Shown: positions 27,286 through 36,265 of the stretch, piece by piece | Position numbering within the stretch: the first letter of the stretch is position 1 | How the letters are laid out: each line of letters begins with the position of its first letter | Assembly: GCF_040548735.1 (NCBI RefSeq) | Contig: NZ_JBEPSD010000003.1 | Span: forward strand, 310,001 to 374,000 | Reading direction: 5' to 3' | DNA length: 64,000 nucleotides | Source of the DNA: Rhodanobacter soli | GTDB taxonomy: Bacteria; Pseudomonadota; Gammaproteobacteria; Xanthomonadales; Rhodanobacteraceae | Translations under genes and position numbers: made by a program | The notes under the pieces: generated by a model | Databases searched by the model: none | Told to the model about the DNA's origin: nothing | What the model saw: the letters and a program-made list of their open reading frames with translations, nothing else

Positions 27286-27408
27286 GGTGTCGCCCTATTG
27301 CCTCGTTTGGCGAGACAGTGAGTCAATCCAAGGTCAGTTTATCCGTATCTGGCTGATCAATAGGGTACCTCCATGCCCGGATACCCCGGGTACCTGACGG
27401 AGACTTCC

Positions 27409-28041
27409 ATGAACATCACCCTGATCGGCACCGGCAACATGGGCTCGGCGCTTGCCAAGCAACTCACCCGCGCCGGCCATGTCGTGCGCATCACTGCTCG
27501 CGATCCGGCCAAGGCCCAGGCCCTCGCCGCCGCGAACCCTGGCGCCGTGGCCGCGGTCCCCGCCGACGCGCTGGCCGGTTCGGATGTGGTCATCGTTGCG
27601 ACCGGTTACGCCGATGCGGTGCCGGCACTGCGTTCGCTGGGTTCGCTGGCGGGCAAGGTCGTCATCGACATCACCAACCCGCTGACCGCCGATTTCATGG
27701 GCCTGACCCTCGGTTATGACACCTCGGCCGCCGAAGAGATCGCCAAGGCGCTGCCCGAAGCCGAGGTGGTCAAGGCGTTCAACACCCTGTTCGCGCAGGT
27801 GCTGGCCGACGGCCCGCAGTTTGCCGACGGCCAAGTTGCTCCGGCGTTCTTTGCCGGCGACAGCGAACGGGCGAAGCAGACTGCGAAGGCGCTGATCGAA
27901 AGCCTCGGTTTCACGCCGGTCGATGCTGGCCCGCTGAAGAACGCGCGCTACCTCGAGCCGCTGGCCGCACTGAACATCTATCTCGGCTACGGCGCCGGCC
28001 TGGGCACCGCGATCGCGCCGACCTGGATCAGCAAGGCCTGA
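27409..28041 (+). CDS. NADP-dependent reductase (F420-type/NADPH Rossmann protein)
   Basis: 210 residues. The N-terminal motif ITLIGTGNMGSALAKQL binds NADP, and the body (VVIDITNPLTADF, VVKAFNTLFAQVLADG, LKNARYLEPLAALNIYLGYG) matches the NADPH-dependent F420 reductase-like family. In proteobacteria, which lack F420, these are taken as NADP-dependent reductases of unknown substrate. Start ATG 27409 follows ACGGAGAC. First gene of the cluster divergent from the LysR regulator. Confidence 0.82.
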   Translation: MNITLIGTGNMGSALAKQLTRAGHVVRITARDPAKAQALAAANPGAVAAVPADALAGSDVVIVATGYADAVPALRSLGSLAGKVVIDITNPLTADFMGLTLGYDTSAAEEIAKALPEAEVVKAFNTLFAQVLADGPQFADGQVAPAFFAGDSERAKQTAKALIESLGFTPVDAGPLKNARYLEPLAALNIYLGYGAGLGTAIAPTWISKA

Positions 28042-28081
28042 CCCGACCGCAGCACCCACTTCCCATCTCCAAGGAATCCTC

Positions 28082-28471
28082 ATGAACGCTCCACTCGCGC
28101 TGCTCGGCCGCATCGGCCTCTCGCTCATCTTCATCATTTCCGGCTGGGGCAAGATCGCCGGCTACGTCGCCACCCAGCAGTACATGGAGGCGATGGGCGT
28201 ACCTGGCGCGCTGCTGCCGCTGGTGATCGCGCTCGAACTCGGCGGCGGCCTGGCCATCCTCATGGGTGCGTTCACCCGCTGGATCGCGCTCGCGCTCGCC
28301 GCGTTCTCGCTTGCCAGTGCCGCGCTGTTTCACGCCAACTTCGGCGATGCCGCGCAGGCGATCAACTTCTGGAAGAACGTGGCGATGGCCGGCGGCTTCC
28401 TGATGCTCGCCGCCCACGGTGCCGGCATGCTTAGCCTCGACCATGTCTGGAACAAACGCCGCGACGCCTGA
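28082..28471 (+). CDS. DoxX family membrane protein
   Basis: 129 residues, four membrane helices. GRIGLSLIFIISGWGKIAGY at the start is the DoxX signature; ALELGGGLAILMGAFTRW follows. DoxX proteins are small quinone-related membrane proteins, often co-located with thiol/quinone stress genes. It lies 40 bp after the reductase gene and in the same direction, and its ATG follows AAGGAATCCTC. Confidence 0.88.
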   Translation: MNAPLALLGRIGLSLIFIISGWGKIAGYVATQQYMEAMGVPGALLPLVIALELGGGLAILMGAFTRWIALALAAFSLASAALFHANFGDAAQAINFWKNVAMAGGFLMLAAHGAGMLSLDHVWNKRRDA

Positions 28472-28543
28472 CCGCCGCTGCGTCGATCCTTGCCATTCCA
28501 CCGCAGCGGGCGCACCACGCCCGCTGCCCCAGCAGGAGCCGCC

Positions 28544-29356
28544 ATGACCACCGCCCCCTCGCTCTTCATCTCCCACGGTTCGCCGATGTTCGCACTGGAG
28601 CCGGGCCAGCTCGGTCCGAACCTGCGCGCCATCGGCCAGGCGCTGCGTGGCATCACCGCCGTGCTGGTGGTGTCGCCGCACTGGCAGACCCGGGGCGTGC
28701 GCGTCGGCACCAGTGCCGCGCCGGAGACGATCCACGACTTCGGCGGCTTCCCCGCGCCGCTGTACCAGTTGCAATACCCCGCGCCGGGCGCGCCGACACC
28801 GGCGCAGGACGCCGCGCGCCTGCTCGAGCAGGCCGGCTTCGCGGTGACGCTCGACGAACGCCGCGGCCTCGACCACGGCGCGTGGGTGCCGCTGCGCTAC
28901 CTGTTTCCACAGGCCGACATGCCGGTGTTCCAGGTGTCGCTGCCGCAGGACATCGATGCGGCCGGCGCGTTGCGACTGGGCCAGGCGCTGGCGCCGCTGC
29001 GCGAGCGCGGCGTGCTGGTGGTCGGTTCCGGCAGCCTCACCCACAACCTGTACGAATTCCGCCAGCACATCCGTGACCCGGAGTACGCGCAGCACTTCGC
29101 CGACTGGGTTCGCGATGCCGTGGCCGCGCGCGATGTCGCGGCGCTGGTCGACTACCGTCGCCGCGCGCCGCATGCCGAGCGCGCGCATCCGACCGAGGAA
29201 CACTACCTGCCGCTGCTGGTGGCCGCGGGCGCAAGCTTTGGCACGGACGCGGCGCGCCTGGTCGAAGGCGGCATGACCTACGGCGTGCTGTCGATGGATT
29301 CGTTCGCGTTCGGCCTTCCGGAGGCGGCCCATACCGCGCTGGAGGATGCCGCATGA
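28544..29356 (+). CDS. DODA-type extradiol aromatic ring-opening dioxygenase
   Basis: 270 residues, LigB-like fold. Metal-ligand regions are FISHGSPMFAL (His), SPHWQTRG (His) and LDHGAWVPLR (His), with GSGSLTHNLYEF later. E. coli YgiD is a 4,5-DOPA dioxygenase of this family. The family opens catechol rings using non-haem Fe(II) or Zn. ATG 28544 follows AGGAGCCGCC. It overlaps the following esterase gene by 4 bp, so both are translated together. Confidence 0.88.
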   Translation: MTTAPSLFISHGSPMFALEPGQLGPNLRAIGQALRGITAVLVVSPHWQTRGVRVGTSAAPETIHDFGGFPAPLYQLQYPAPGAPTPAQDAARLLEQAGFAVTLDERRGLDHGAWVPLRYLFPQADMPVFQVSLPQDIDAAGALRLGQALAPLRERGVLVVGSGSLTHNLYEFRQHIRDPEYAQHFADWVRDAVAARDVAALVDYRRRAPHAERAHPTEEHYLPLLVAAGASFGTDAARLVEGGMTYGVLSMDSFAFGLPEAAHTALEDAA

Positions 29357-30057
29357 AGACCTTGTCACCGCTGTCGCTCGATCCCGCCTTCGCGCTGGCG
29401 TTCCGCACGCTGCAACCGCCACCGGAAAAGCCGGCGTCGCTGCTGGTGCTGCTGCACGGCGTGGGCGGCAACGAGAGCAATCTCGCCGCACTCGGCGCCG
29501 GGGCCGGCAGCGACACGCTGGTGGTGTTGCCGCGCGGTCCGATCACGCTGGGGCCGGAAGCGTTCGGCTGGTTCCGCGTCGCCTTCACCGGCAACGGTCC
29601 GCAGATCGTGGAAGCCGAGGCCGACGCCAGCCGCCGCACCTTGATCGACTTCATCGGGCAACTGCAGCAGGCGCACGGTATCGACGCGGCGCATACCGTC
29701 GTCGCCGGCTTCAGCCAGGGCGGCATCCTCAGTGCCAGCCTGGCGTTGACCGCGCCCGAACGCGTCGCCGCGTTTGCCGTGCTGGCCGGCCGGATCCTGC
29801 CGGAACTCGAGCCACAGCTCGCCGACGCGCGACGCCTGTCCGCGCTGCGCGGCTACATCGCGCATGGCACGTACGACGACAAACTCCCGGTGAGCTGGGC
29901 GCAGCGGGCCAGCGACTGGCTCGACCGCCTCGGCGTCGACCACCTGACGAAGTTCTATCCAACCGGGCACGAACTGGGCACGGCGATGCGCGCCGATTTC
30001 CTCGCCTGGCTGGCCCGGAACGACCAGCGCTGGAACCGGCCCGGCATCGGGCAATAG
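29353..30057 (+). CDS. Alpha/beta-hydrolase, carboxylesterase/phospholipase type (MhqD-like)
   Basis: 234 residues. Oxyanion HGVGGNESN, nucleophile GFSQGG (Ser), HGTYDDKLPV (Asp) and TGHELG (His) complete the triad. This is the small cytosolic carboxylesterase/thioesterase group related to Bacillus MhqD, which is induced by quinones. Its ATG overlaps the stop of the dioxygenase gene (ATGA). It closes the cluster controlled from the divergent LysR gene. Confidence 0.85.
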   Translation: MKTLSPLSLDPAFALAFRTLQPPPEKPASLLVLLHGVGGNESNLAALGAGAGSDTLVVLPRGPITLGPEAFGWFRVAFTGNGPQIVEAEADASRRTLIDFIGQLQQAHGIDAAHTVVAGFSQGGILSASLALTAPERVAAFAVLAGRILPELEPQLADARRLSALRGYIAHGTYDDKLPVSWAQRASDWLDRLGVDHLTKFYPTGHELGTAMRADFLAWLARNDQRWNRPGIGQ

Positions 30058-30225
30058 ACCCAAACCTGGCAAGCGCGCCCACCATCGCAGGCTCAGCGCG
30101 GCGGCGGGCACGGCGTGCGGACAGGCAATGGTCGCCCGGCTGCCCGCGTTTCGCCTGTGTCTGCCCGCTGCTGCGCCGCTGGTGCTGTTGTGATCGACAC
30201 TCCGGATCAAGGGAGTGCTGGGGCT

Positions 30226-31575
30226 ATGGGCAAGTGGACACAGACAGTCACCGCCAAGGTACTGGGCGTCGGTGTGCTGGCGTTGTTGATGACGATACCG
30301 TTGCTGCAGGTGCGCGGCCTGGTCAGTGAGCGTCAGCAGTTGCGCGAGGGTGCGATCGCGCAGATTGCGCAGGGTTGGGGCGGCAAGCAGGTGCTGGGCG
30401 GACCGGTGCTGGTGGTGCCCACGTTGCAACAGGTAGCCGTGGCGGAGAACCAGCCATCACAGTGGCGCGCCGGCAGCGAGAGCATGCTGGCCGACGCGCT
30501 GAAGCTGGACGTGGCGATGGCGGTGGAGACGCGCAGTTACGGCATCTATGCCGCGCCGGTGTTCGTCGCCACGGTGAAACTCGGCGGCCAGTTCCGCGCG
30601 CAGGATCTGGCCCAGTTCCGTCGCGCCAGCAATGCGCCATGGCAGGGCGGCAAGGCCGAGCTGCGCCTGCCGATCGGCGACCTGCGCGGGTTGCAGGAAG
30701 TGAGCGACCTGCGCATCAACGGCCAGCCGGCGCGCTTCGAGTCATCGGCCGAGCGGCTCGGTCCGTGGCCGAACGTGGTGGTGCCGGTCGACCTCGACAC
30801 GCTGAGCGATCGGCCGATCGACGTGCAGATCACGCTGAAGCTGGCCGGCACCGAAGCGCTGCAGCTGCTGCCGCTGGCACGCAGTACCGACGTGACGATG
30901 CACGCGTCCTGGAGCGATCCCAGCTTCATCGGCGCCGCGCTGCCGCTGGAGCACAAGATCGACGCCGCCGGCTTCAGCGCGCACTGGCACCTGCTCGACC
31001 TCAACCGCAGTTACGGCCAGCATTGGACGGACGTCGACAGCGACATGAGCGCCGCGCTGCAGGCATCCACCTTCGGCGTGCAGCTTTACCAGCCGGTCGA
31101 CGTGTACCAGCGCAACGTGCGTGCGGGGAAATACGGGCTGCTGTTCATCGCGATGACCTTCGTGGCGTTCTTCCTGTTCGAAGTGCTCAAGCGGCTGCGC
31201 GTGCATCCGGTGCAGTACCTGCTGGTGGGCGCCGCGCTGGCCACGTTCTACGTGGTGCTGCTGGCGTTGTCCGAGCAGATCGGTTTCGGCCCGGCTTACG
31301 CGCTGGCGGCCGCGGCAGTCGCCGTGCTGGTCGGCGGCTATGCGATGGCGGTGCTGCGCGCGCGGCGTGCCGGCCTGCTGCTGGGCGGCGTGCTGGGGCT
31401 GATCTACGCGATGCTGTATGGGCTGATCGCGGCCGAACAGTACGCGCTGCTGATCGGCGCGCTGGTGCTGCTGGCGATGGTCGGCTTGATGATGTACCTG
31501 ACCCGCCGTATCGACTGGTACGCGTACGTACCCACGTCGACCGAGCCGCCAGCCGCTATCATGGAGCAACCATGA
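30226..31575 (+). CDS. creD: CreD family inner-membrane protein
   Basis: 449 residues. One N-terminal membrane helix (KVLGVGVLALLMTIPLL), a large periplasmic domain (residues 35-300), then about five C-terminal helices. The RGLVSERQQLREGAIAQIAQGWGG start is typical of CreD. In E. coli CreD answers the CreBC two-component system and relates to envelope stress and colicin tolerance. No creBC genes are in this window. ATG 30226 is preferred to GTG 30115, which would add 37 residues. It overlaps tsaB by 4 bp, an unusual partner. Confidence 0.85.
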   Translation: MGKWTQTVTAKVLGVGVLALLMTIPLLQVRGLVSERQQLREGAIAQIAQGWGGKQVLGGPVLVVPTLQQVAVAENQPSQWRAGSESMLADALKLDVAMAVETRSYGIYAAPVFVATVKLGGQFRAQDLAQFRRASNAPWQGGKAELRLPIGDLRGLQEVSDLRINGQPARFESSAERLGPWPNVVVPVDLDTLSDRPIDVQITLKLAGTEALQLLPLARSTDVTMHASWSDPSFIGAALPLEHKIDAAGFSAHWHLLDLNRSYGQHWTDVDSDMSAALQASTFGVQLYQPVDVYQRNVRAGKYGLLFIAMTFVAFFLFEVLKRLRVHPVQYLLVGAALATFYVVLLALSEQIGFGPAYALAAAAVAVLVGGYAMAVLRARRAGLLLGGVLGLIYAMLYGLIAAEQYALLIGALVLLAMVGLMMYLTRRIDWYAYVPTSTEPPAAIMEQP

Positions 31576-32264
31576 ACCTGCTTGCGATCGAAACCGCCAC
31601 CGAAGCCTGCTCCGTCGCCCTGATCCACGGCGACGAGCTGATCGCCCGCAGCCAGATCGCGCCGCGCCGGCACACCGAACTGGTGCTGCCGATGGCCGAC
31701 GAGCTGCTGGCCGAAGCCGGCATCGGCCGCCATGCGCTGGACGCGATCGCGGTGGGCCGCGGACCGGGCGCCTTCACCGGCGTGCGCCTTGCCGTCTCGC
31801 TGGCGCAAGGCATGGCGCTGGCGCTCGATCTGCCGGTGATCACCATTTCCTCGCTGGCGGCACTGGCGCTGGAGGCTCCGGAGGAGGAGGGCACCACGAT
31901 CCTCGCCGTGATCGACGCGCGCATGGGCGAGATCTACGCCGCCTGCTACCGCCGCGACGACAGCGGCGGCCTGATCGCGCTGGACGACGAACGCATCTGC
32001 ACCGCCGAATCGCTGCTGTTGCCGGATGCCGCCGCGTGGCAGGTGGTCGGCACCGGCTGGGCCACCTATGCCACCGCGCTGAGCCAGCGCCTCACCGGCA
32101 TCCTGCATTCTGCCGATGGCCTGCGCTACCCGCAGGCCGCCCACGTCGCGGAGCTGGCGCTGCGCGAGTTCCAGGCCGGCCACATGCAGGCGCCCGAACT
32201 GGCGCTTCCGGTGTATCTGCGCGACAAGGTGGCGTTGACGCTGGTGGAACAGGGCAAGGCGTGA
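31572..32264 (+). CDS. tsaB: TsaB, tRNA t6A biosynthesis protein
   Basis: 230 residues, ASKHA fold: NLLAIETATEACSVAL at the start, RRHTELVLPM, and GRGPGAFTGVRLAVSLAQG. With TsaC, TsaD and TsaE it makes threonylcarbamoyladenosine at tRNA position 37; TsaB is the scaffold/partner of TsaD and lacks the His-ligand motif of TsaD. The start codon overlaps the end of creD, so its translation is coupled. The next gene starts 46 bp downstream. Confidence 0.93.
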   Translation: MNLLAIETATEACSVALIHGDELIARSQIAPRRHTELVLPMADELLAEAGIGRHALDAIAVGRGPGAFTGVRLAVSLAQGMALALDLPVITISSLAALALEAPEEEGTTILAVIDARMGEIYAACYRRDDSGGLIALDDERICTAESLLLPDAAAWQVVGTGWATYATALSQRLTGILHSADGLRYPQAAHVAELALREFQAGHMQAPELALPVYLRDKVALTLVEQGKA

Positions 32265-32310
32265 GTTGCCGGTTGTCCTGTCCCCCGCCGGGCGCGGGAA
32301 TGGGCGACGG

Positions 32311-33183
32311 ATGAGCCGCGCGCTGCAGGCGTTCATCAGCGCGCTGGAGCAGGACCGTGCGCTGCGCGAGCCGAGTCGATTGCGCGAGCGCAGCGATGTG
32401 CTCGAGCGTCTTGAGACTTGGCGTTTCTGCGGGCAGCCGCCTGATGCGCCTGCCGTGGAAGCGGGACTGCGTGATCGCGTCGAGGCCTTGTGCGCCGAGT
32501 TCGAAGCCATCGATGGCCGGCTTTACCAGGGCATTCGCCAGGACATCCCGCATGGCGCGGGTGCGCACAGGCTGCTTGAATGGGTGCGTGCAGCCGATCC
32601 GGATCGCGATGCTGAGGCGCACGCCCGCGGCGACAGCTACGACCATCTCGATGCGCTGGTCAGCGGTGTCCTGCAGATCGACGAACCGGAGTCCCCACTG
32701 GTCGGGTTGGCGGCGGAGATGGTGTTCTATCAGCCCACGCCGGCACGGCATATCTTCGACATGCTTGCGCGCAGCGCACTCGATCAGCATGACGTGCTGA
32801 TCGATCTGGGCTCGGGGCTGGGCCATGTCCCACTGCTGGCTTCCATCTGCACCGGCGCACGCTGCATCGGCATCGAATGGGAAGCGGCCTATGTCGAATC
32901 TGCGCGGCGCTGTGCGCAGGCGCTGAACCTCGACCAGGTGACGTTTGTGCAAGGCGATGTGCGAGCGGCCGATCTTTCGGCCGGCACGGTGTTCTATCTG
33001 TACACGCCGTTCGAAGGCGCGATGCTGCGCGAAGTGCTGGACATGCTGCAGGCGGAGGCGGCCCGGCGCGAGATCCGCATCTGCACGCTTGGACCTTGCA
33101 CCGCGGCCGTTGCACAGGAACGTTGGCTGCGGGCCGCCGGTTCGTGGGAGATCCATCGGCCTGCCATGTTTCGCAATGCTTGA
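32311..33183 (+). CDS. SAM-dependent methyltransferase (DOT1-like fold)
   Basis: 290 residues. The SAM site LIDLGSGLGHVPLLAS (motif I) is followed by CIGIEWEAAYVE (acidic ribose contact) and VTFVQGDVRAADL. The N-terminal half (residues 1-160) is helical and has no recognised motif. Similar proteins are annotated as class I or DOT1-type methyltransferases; substrate is unknown. The ATG at 32311 is preceded by GGGCGACGG. Same direction as tsaB, probably a read-through unit. Confidence 0.75.
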   Translation: MSRALQAFISALEQDRALREPSRLRERSDVLERLETWRFCGQPPDAPAVEAGLRDRVEALCAEFEAIDGRLYQGIRQDIPHGAGAHRLLEWVRAADPDRDAEAHARGDSYDHLDALVSGVLQIDEPESPLVGLAAEMVFYQPTPARHIFDMLARSALDQHDVLIDLGSGLGHVPLLASICTGARCIGIEWEAAYVESARRCAQALNLDQVTFVQGDVRAADLSAGTVFYLYTPFEGAMLREVLDMLQAEAARREIRICTLGPCTAAVAQERWLRAAGSWEIHRPAMFRNA

Positions 33184-33202
33184 ACGCGGGACGTGGCGGC
33201 CG

Positions 33203-34240
33203 TCAGAGCTGCCCGATCACCCACTGCACCAGCAAACTGCTGACCGCCACCGCAACCCACACGCCCAGCCCCAGCAGGATCGGCCGCGCGCCGCTGGCGG
33301 CCATCTTGCGCAGGTTGGCGGACAGGCCGATCGCGGTGAGCGCCACGATGATCAGGAACTCGGCCAGCATGTGGATGGACGGCTGGATCGCCACGGGGAT
33401 CACGCCGGCGGTGCGGATGGCGGACGCGACGAGGAACCACAGGATGAACCACGGGAAGATGCTGGCGAGGCTGAAGTGGCCGACGCTGCCGGCCTGCGCA
33501 TGCCTGCGCTTCTCGCGTGCGGCGACGGCGAAGGCGAGCACCAGGCAGACCGGGATGATCAGGGTAGCGCGGGTGAGCTTGACGATCGTGGCGTAGTCGC
33601 CGGCGGTCTTGCTGAAACTGTAGCCGGCGGCGACCACCGACGAGGTGTCGTTGATCGCGGTGCCGGCCCACAGGCCGAAGCCCAGGTCGCTCAAATGCAT
33701 CAGGTGGCCGAGCAGCGGGAACAGCAGCACCGCGACCAGGTTGAACAGGAAGATGGTGGAGATCGCGAACGCGGTGTCGTGGTCGTCCGGGCGGATGATC
33801 GGCGTGACCGCGGCGATCGCCGAGCCGCCGCAGATCGCGGTGCCCACGCCGATCAGGATCTTCAGCTTGTCGTGCACGCCGAGCCAGCGACCGAGCAGCC
33901 AGGCGGCGAGGAAGGCCACGGTCATCGTCACCAGGGTGACCGACAGCGACTCGAGACCGGTCTTCGCCACCTGGTCGAGGCTGAGCCCGAAGCCCAGCGC
34001 GATGATCGACCACTGCAGCACCTTCTTGCCGGCGAACGCGATGCCGGGGTTGTAGCGTTCGCCCGGCGACAACAGGTTGCGCACCACGATGCCCAGCACG
34101 ATGCCGATCACCGGGCCGCCGATCAGCGGCGCCCAGCGCCCCAGCAGCAACGCCAGCAGGCCGATCCCCACCGCCAGCAGCAGGCCAGGGACACGTTGTC
34201 GAACGAGCGTGGGGGTAACCGCAAGGGATGGTGCGTTCAT
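33203..34240 (-). CDS. YeiH family putative sulfate exporter
   Basis: 345 residues with about 10 membrane helices. Typical YeiH pieces are SPGERYNPGIAFAGKKVLQWSIIALGFGLS, GVGTAICGGSAIAAVTPII and WAGTAINDTSSVVAAGYSFS. The family (PSE, UPF0324) is linked to sulfate or sulfonate export but the substrate is not settled. It is divergent from a LysR gene, the same arrangement as E. coli yeiE-yeiH, which supports regulation by that neighbour. Confidence 0.88.
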   Translation of the reverse strand: MNAPSLAVTPTLVRQRVPGLLLAVGIGLLALLLGRWAPLIGGPVIGIVLGIVVRNLLSPGERYNPGIAFAGKKVLQWSIIALGFGLSLDQVAKTGLESLSVTLVTMTVAFLAAWLLGRWLGVHDKLKILIGVGTAICGGSAIAAVTPIIRPDDHDTAFAISTIFLFNLVAVLLFPLLGHLMHLSDLGFGLWAGTAINDTSSVVAAGYSFSKTAGDYATIVKLTRATLIIPVCLVLAFAVAAREKRRHAQAGSVGHFSLASIFPWFILWFLVASAIRTAGVIPVAIQPSIHMLAEFLIIVALTAIGLSANLRKMAASGARPILLGLGVWVAVAVSSLLVQWVIGQL

Positions 34241-34340
34241 GCATGGACTCCGGCAATCGCGCCATTGTCTGCCCGTACATCAATCAGGAAAATTTGGAAT
34301 ATGTGATGGGACGTATAAGGAAAGCTGATAAGATCGGCTG
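34241..34340. promoter_or_regulatory. Divergent yeiH/LysR control region
   Basis: A 100-bp AT-richer spacer between the YeiH-like gene and the LysR gene. It carries GGAAAATTTGGAATATG and a nearby CTTATAC-type sequence (minus strand) that could be a -10. A defined LysR half-site pair could not be assigned. It is the only spacer between the two genes, so both promoters and the operator must be here. Confidence 0.55.
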
Positions 34341-35234
34341 ATGATGAACATCAGCCCGCGCCAGCTGGACGTGTTCGTGCAGATTGCGCTGCACGGCAGC
34401 GTGCGTGCCGCCGCCGAGCGGCTGCACCTGACCCAGCCCGCGGCCAGCATGGCGCTGGCGGAGATGGAGCGGCAGCTGGATGCGGCGCTGTTCGACCGCG
34501 AGCGCGGCCGCTTGCGCCTGAATGCCCGTGGCCGCGAGCTGCTGCCGCTGGCGCAGGAACTGCTGGAACGCCATGCCGAGTTCGGCCGGCGCGGACGCGA
34601 GGAGGGCGCCGAGCTGGGCGGCGAACTGCGCATCGGCGCCAGCAACACGGTGGGCAATTACCTGGTCGGCGAACTGCTCGGCGGATTCGTGCGCGCGCAC
34701 CCGCAGGTGGCGATCCGCCTGCGCGTGGCGAATACCGAGACGATTGCCGCCGCCATGCTCGAACACAGCCTGGACGTCGGCTGCGTCGAAGGCCCGGTGG
34801 CGCATCCGCTGCTGGAAGTGCGGCCGTGGCGCGACGACCTGCTGGTGGTATGTGCGCCGCCGGAACATCCGCTGGCGCGCCGGCGCGGGCTGAAGCCTGC
34901 GGATTTCGCCGGTGCACGCTGGGTGCTGCGCGAGCCCGGCTCGGCCACGCGCGCCACCAGCGAGCGCGTGCTGGCGCAGTTGCCGCCCGGCGAAACCGTG
35001 CTGGAACTGGATCAGATCGAAGCGATCAAGCAGGCCGTGGTGGCCGGGCTGGGCATCGCCTGCCTGCCCGCGGTGGCGGTCACCGACGCGCTGGCGACCG
35101 GGCGGCTGAAGGCGCTGAAGACGCCGTTCCTCGACCTGGGCCGCAAGCTCTCGCTGCTGCTGCACCGACGGAAGTACCGCGGCGCGCTGCTGGACGCGTT
35201 CCTCGAGGGGATCGACCTCGATCGTGCTCGCTGA
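34341..35234 (+). CDS. LysR-family regulator, CysB/YeiE-like
   Basis: 297 residues. The N-terminal HTH reads LDVFVQIALHGSVRAAAERLHLTQPAAS followed by MERQLDAALFDRERGRL; the effector domain runs from about residue 90. By sequence style and by being divergent from YeiH it resembles YeiE, which controls yeiH in Enterobacteria. The opening MM offers two starts, at 34341 and 34344; both give a normal protein. Confidence 0.88.
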   Translation: MMNISPRQLDVFVQIALHGSVRAAAERLHLTQPAASMALAEMERQLDAALFDRERGRLRLNARGRELLPLAQELLERHAEFGRRGREEGAELGGELRIGASNTVGNYLVGELLGGFVRAHPQVAIRLRVANTETIAAAMLEHSLDVGCVEGPVAHPLLEVRPWRDDLLVVCAPPEHPLARRRGLKPADFAGARWVLREPGSATRATSERVLAQLPPGETVLELDQIEAIKQAVVAGLGIACLPAVAVTDALATGRLKALKTPFLDLGRKLSLLLHRRKYRGALLDAFLEGIDLDRAR

Positions 35235-35273
35235 GCCGGCGGCAGGCCGTCCCTGGCCTGCGCGCGCCGGGAC

Positions 35274-36077
35274 TTATTGCTTCATCGCCACGAACGACAT
35301 GTGGGTGTCGTGCAGCTTGTCGTCGACGGCGATGGTCATGCTCCTGCCATCTGGCGCGACAGTCATCTTCGCCACGCTGATCACCTTGCCGTCGCGCTTG
35401 GCGGTTTCCTGCATGACGTGCTGGCCCAGCTTTCGCACCGAGACGCTGGTTGCGCCGGGATCGCCCTTGTAGGGGGCGTCGCTGCCGTCCATCTTCGCGC
35501 TGTACGACTCGCCGGTTGGAGCGCTCATGCTGAACGTGTCGCCGTCGACCTTGTAGCTGCGGGTGAGCGCGTTGTCCGAGACGCTGCCGTAGCTCTGCGT
35601 GCGCCACGAGCCGGAAACCGCGTGCGCGCCGGCCGGTCCCTTCGCCACGCGCACCATGGTGCCGTTGCCGGTCACCGGGTCGGTGCTGTTGTTGCTGCTG
35701 TCGGTAAACTCGAAGTTCGCCGTCTTGCCGTCGGCGGCCACGGTCATGGTCGAGTTCGAGATGACCTTGCCGTCCTTCTTGTCGATCTCATGGATCGCGT
35801 GGTCGTCGACGACGGTAACCGCCATCGTGTCGTAGTACGGATGGCCGCTGACCGGCTGGTCGGTGCCGTCGGCCTTCACGCTGACCGGTGGAACGCAGGT
35901 CTTGCAGTGGTACATGCCGTTCTGCAGCAGCAGGACGTCGGGCTTCTTCGGCATCTCGACCTTCTTCAGGTCGATCTTCCAGGTGCCGTCGAAGGCGCTT
36001 TGCGCCGTGGCCGGCGAGGGCATGAGGCATGCCCCCAGCAACCCTCCCAGAAGTACAGCGACAAGTGACTTGTTCAT
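35274..36077 (-). CDS. Secreted protein with two similar halves, function unknown
   Basis: 267 residues with a signal peptide ending PATA before QSAFDG. Two Cys sit in HCKTC. The body shows an internal duplication: one half has DGTDQPVSGHPYYDTMAV...KDGKVISNSTMTVAADGK, the other DGSDAPYKGDPGATSVSV...RDGKVISVAKMTVAPDGR. Beta-rich and likely periplasmic. I do not recognise a family with known function. ATG 36077 follows GGGGAGTGTC. Converges with the preceding LysR gene. Confidence 0.75.
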   Translation of the reverse strand: MNKSLVAVLLGGLLGACLMPSPATAQSAFDGTWKIDLKKVEMPKKPDVLLLQNGMYHCKTCVPPVSVKADGTDQPVSGHPYYDTMAVTVVDDHAIHEIDKKDGKVISNSTMTVAADGKTANFEFTDSSNNSTDPVTGNGTMVRVAKGPAGAHAVSGSWRTQSYGSVSDNALTRSYKVDGDTFSMSAPTGESYSAKMDGSDAPYKGDPGATSVSVRKLGQHVMQETAKRDGKVISVAKMTVAPDGRSMTIAVDDKLHDTHMSFVAMKQ

Positions 36078-36265
36078 GATGACACTCCCCATGGCCGTGG
36101 ATCGGTTCGATGAGATGCGGAGTTGTCGTGCCGGAGTCCGGGCGGTGAAGAGCGTGCACGCAGCTGGTTTTCCCCTGAACCGCTGACAATGCGCCGGGAA
36201 ATGTAAAGCGCAGCGAAACGATTCGTGACGAAAAGGGGGGATGAGCCTTCGTCGGAAGCAGGGGC

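Noticed and set aside
27364-27394. Two GGTACC sites 25 bp apart upstream of the reductase gene
   Set aside because: Six-base palindromes 25 bp apart are too short to claim as a LysR operator without comparison to relatives.
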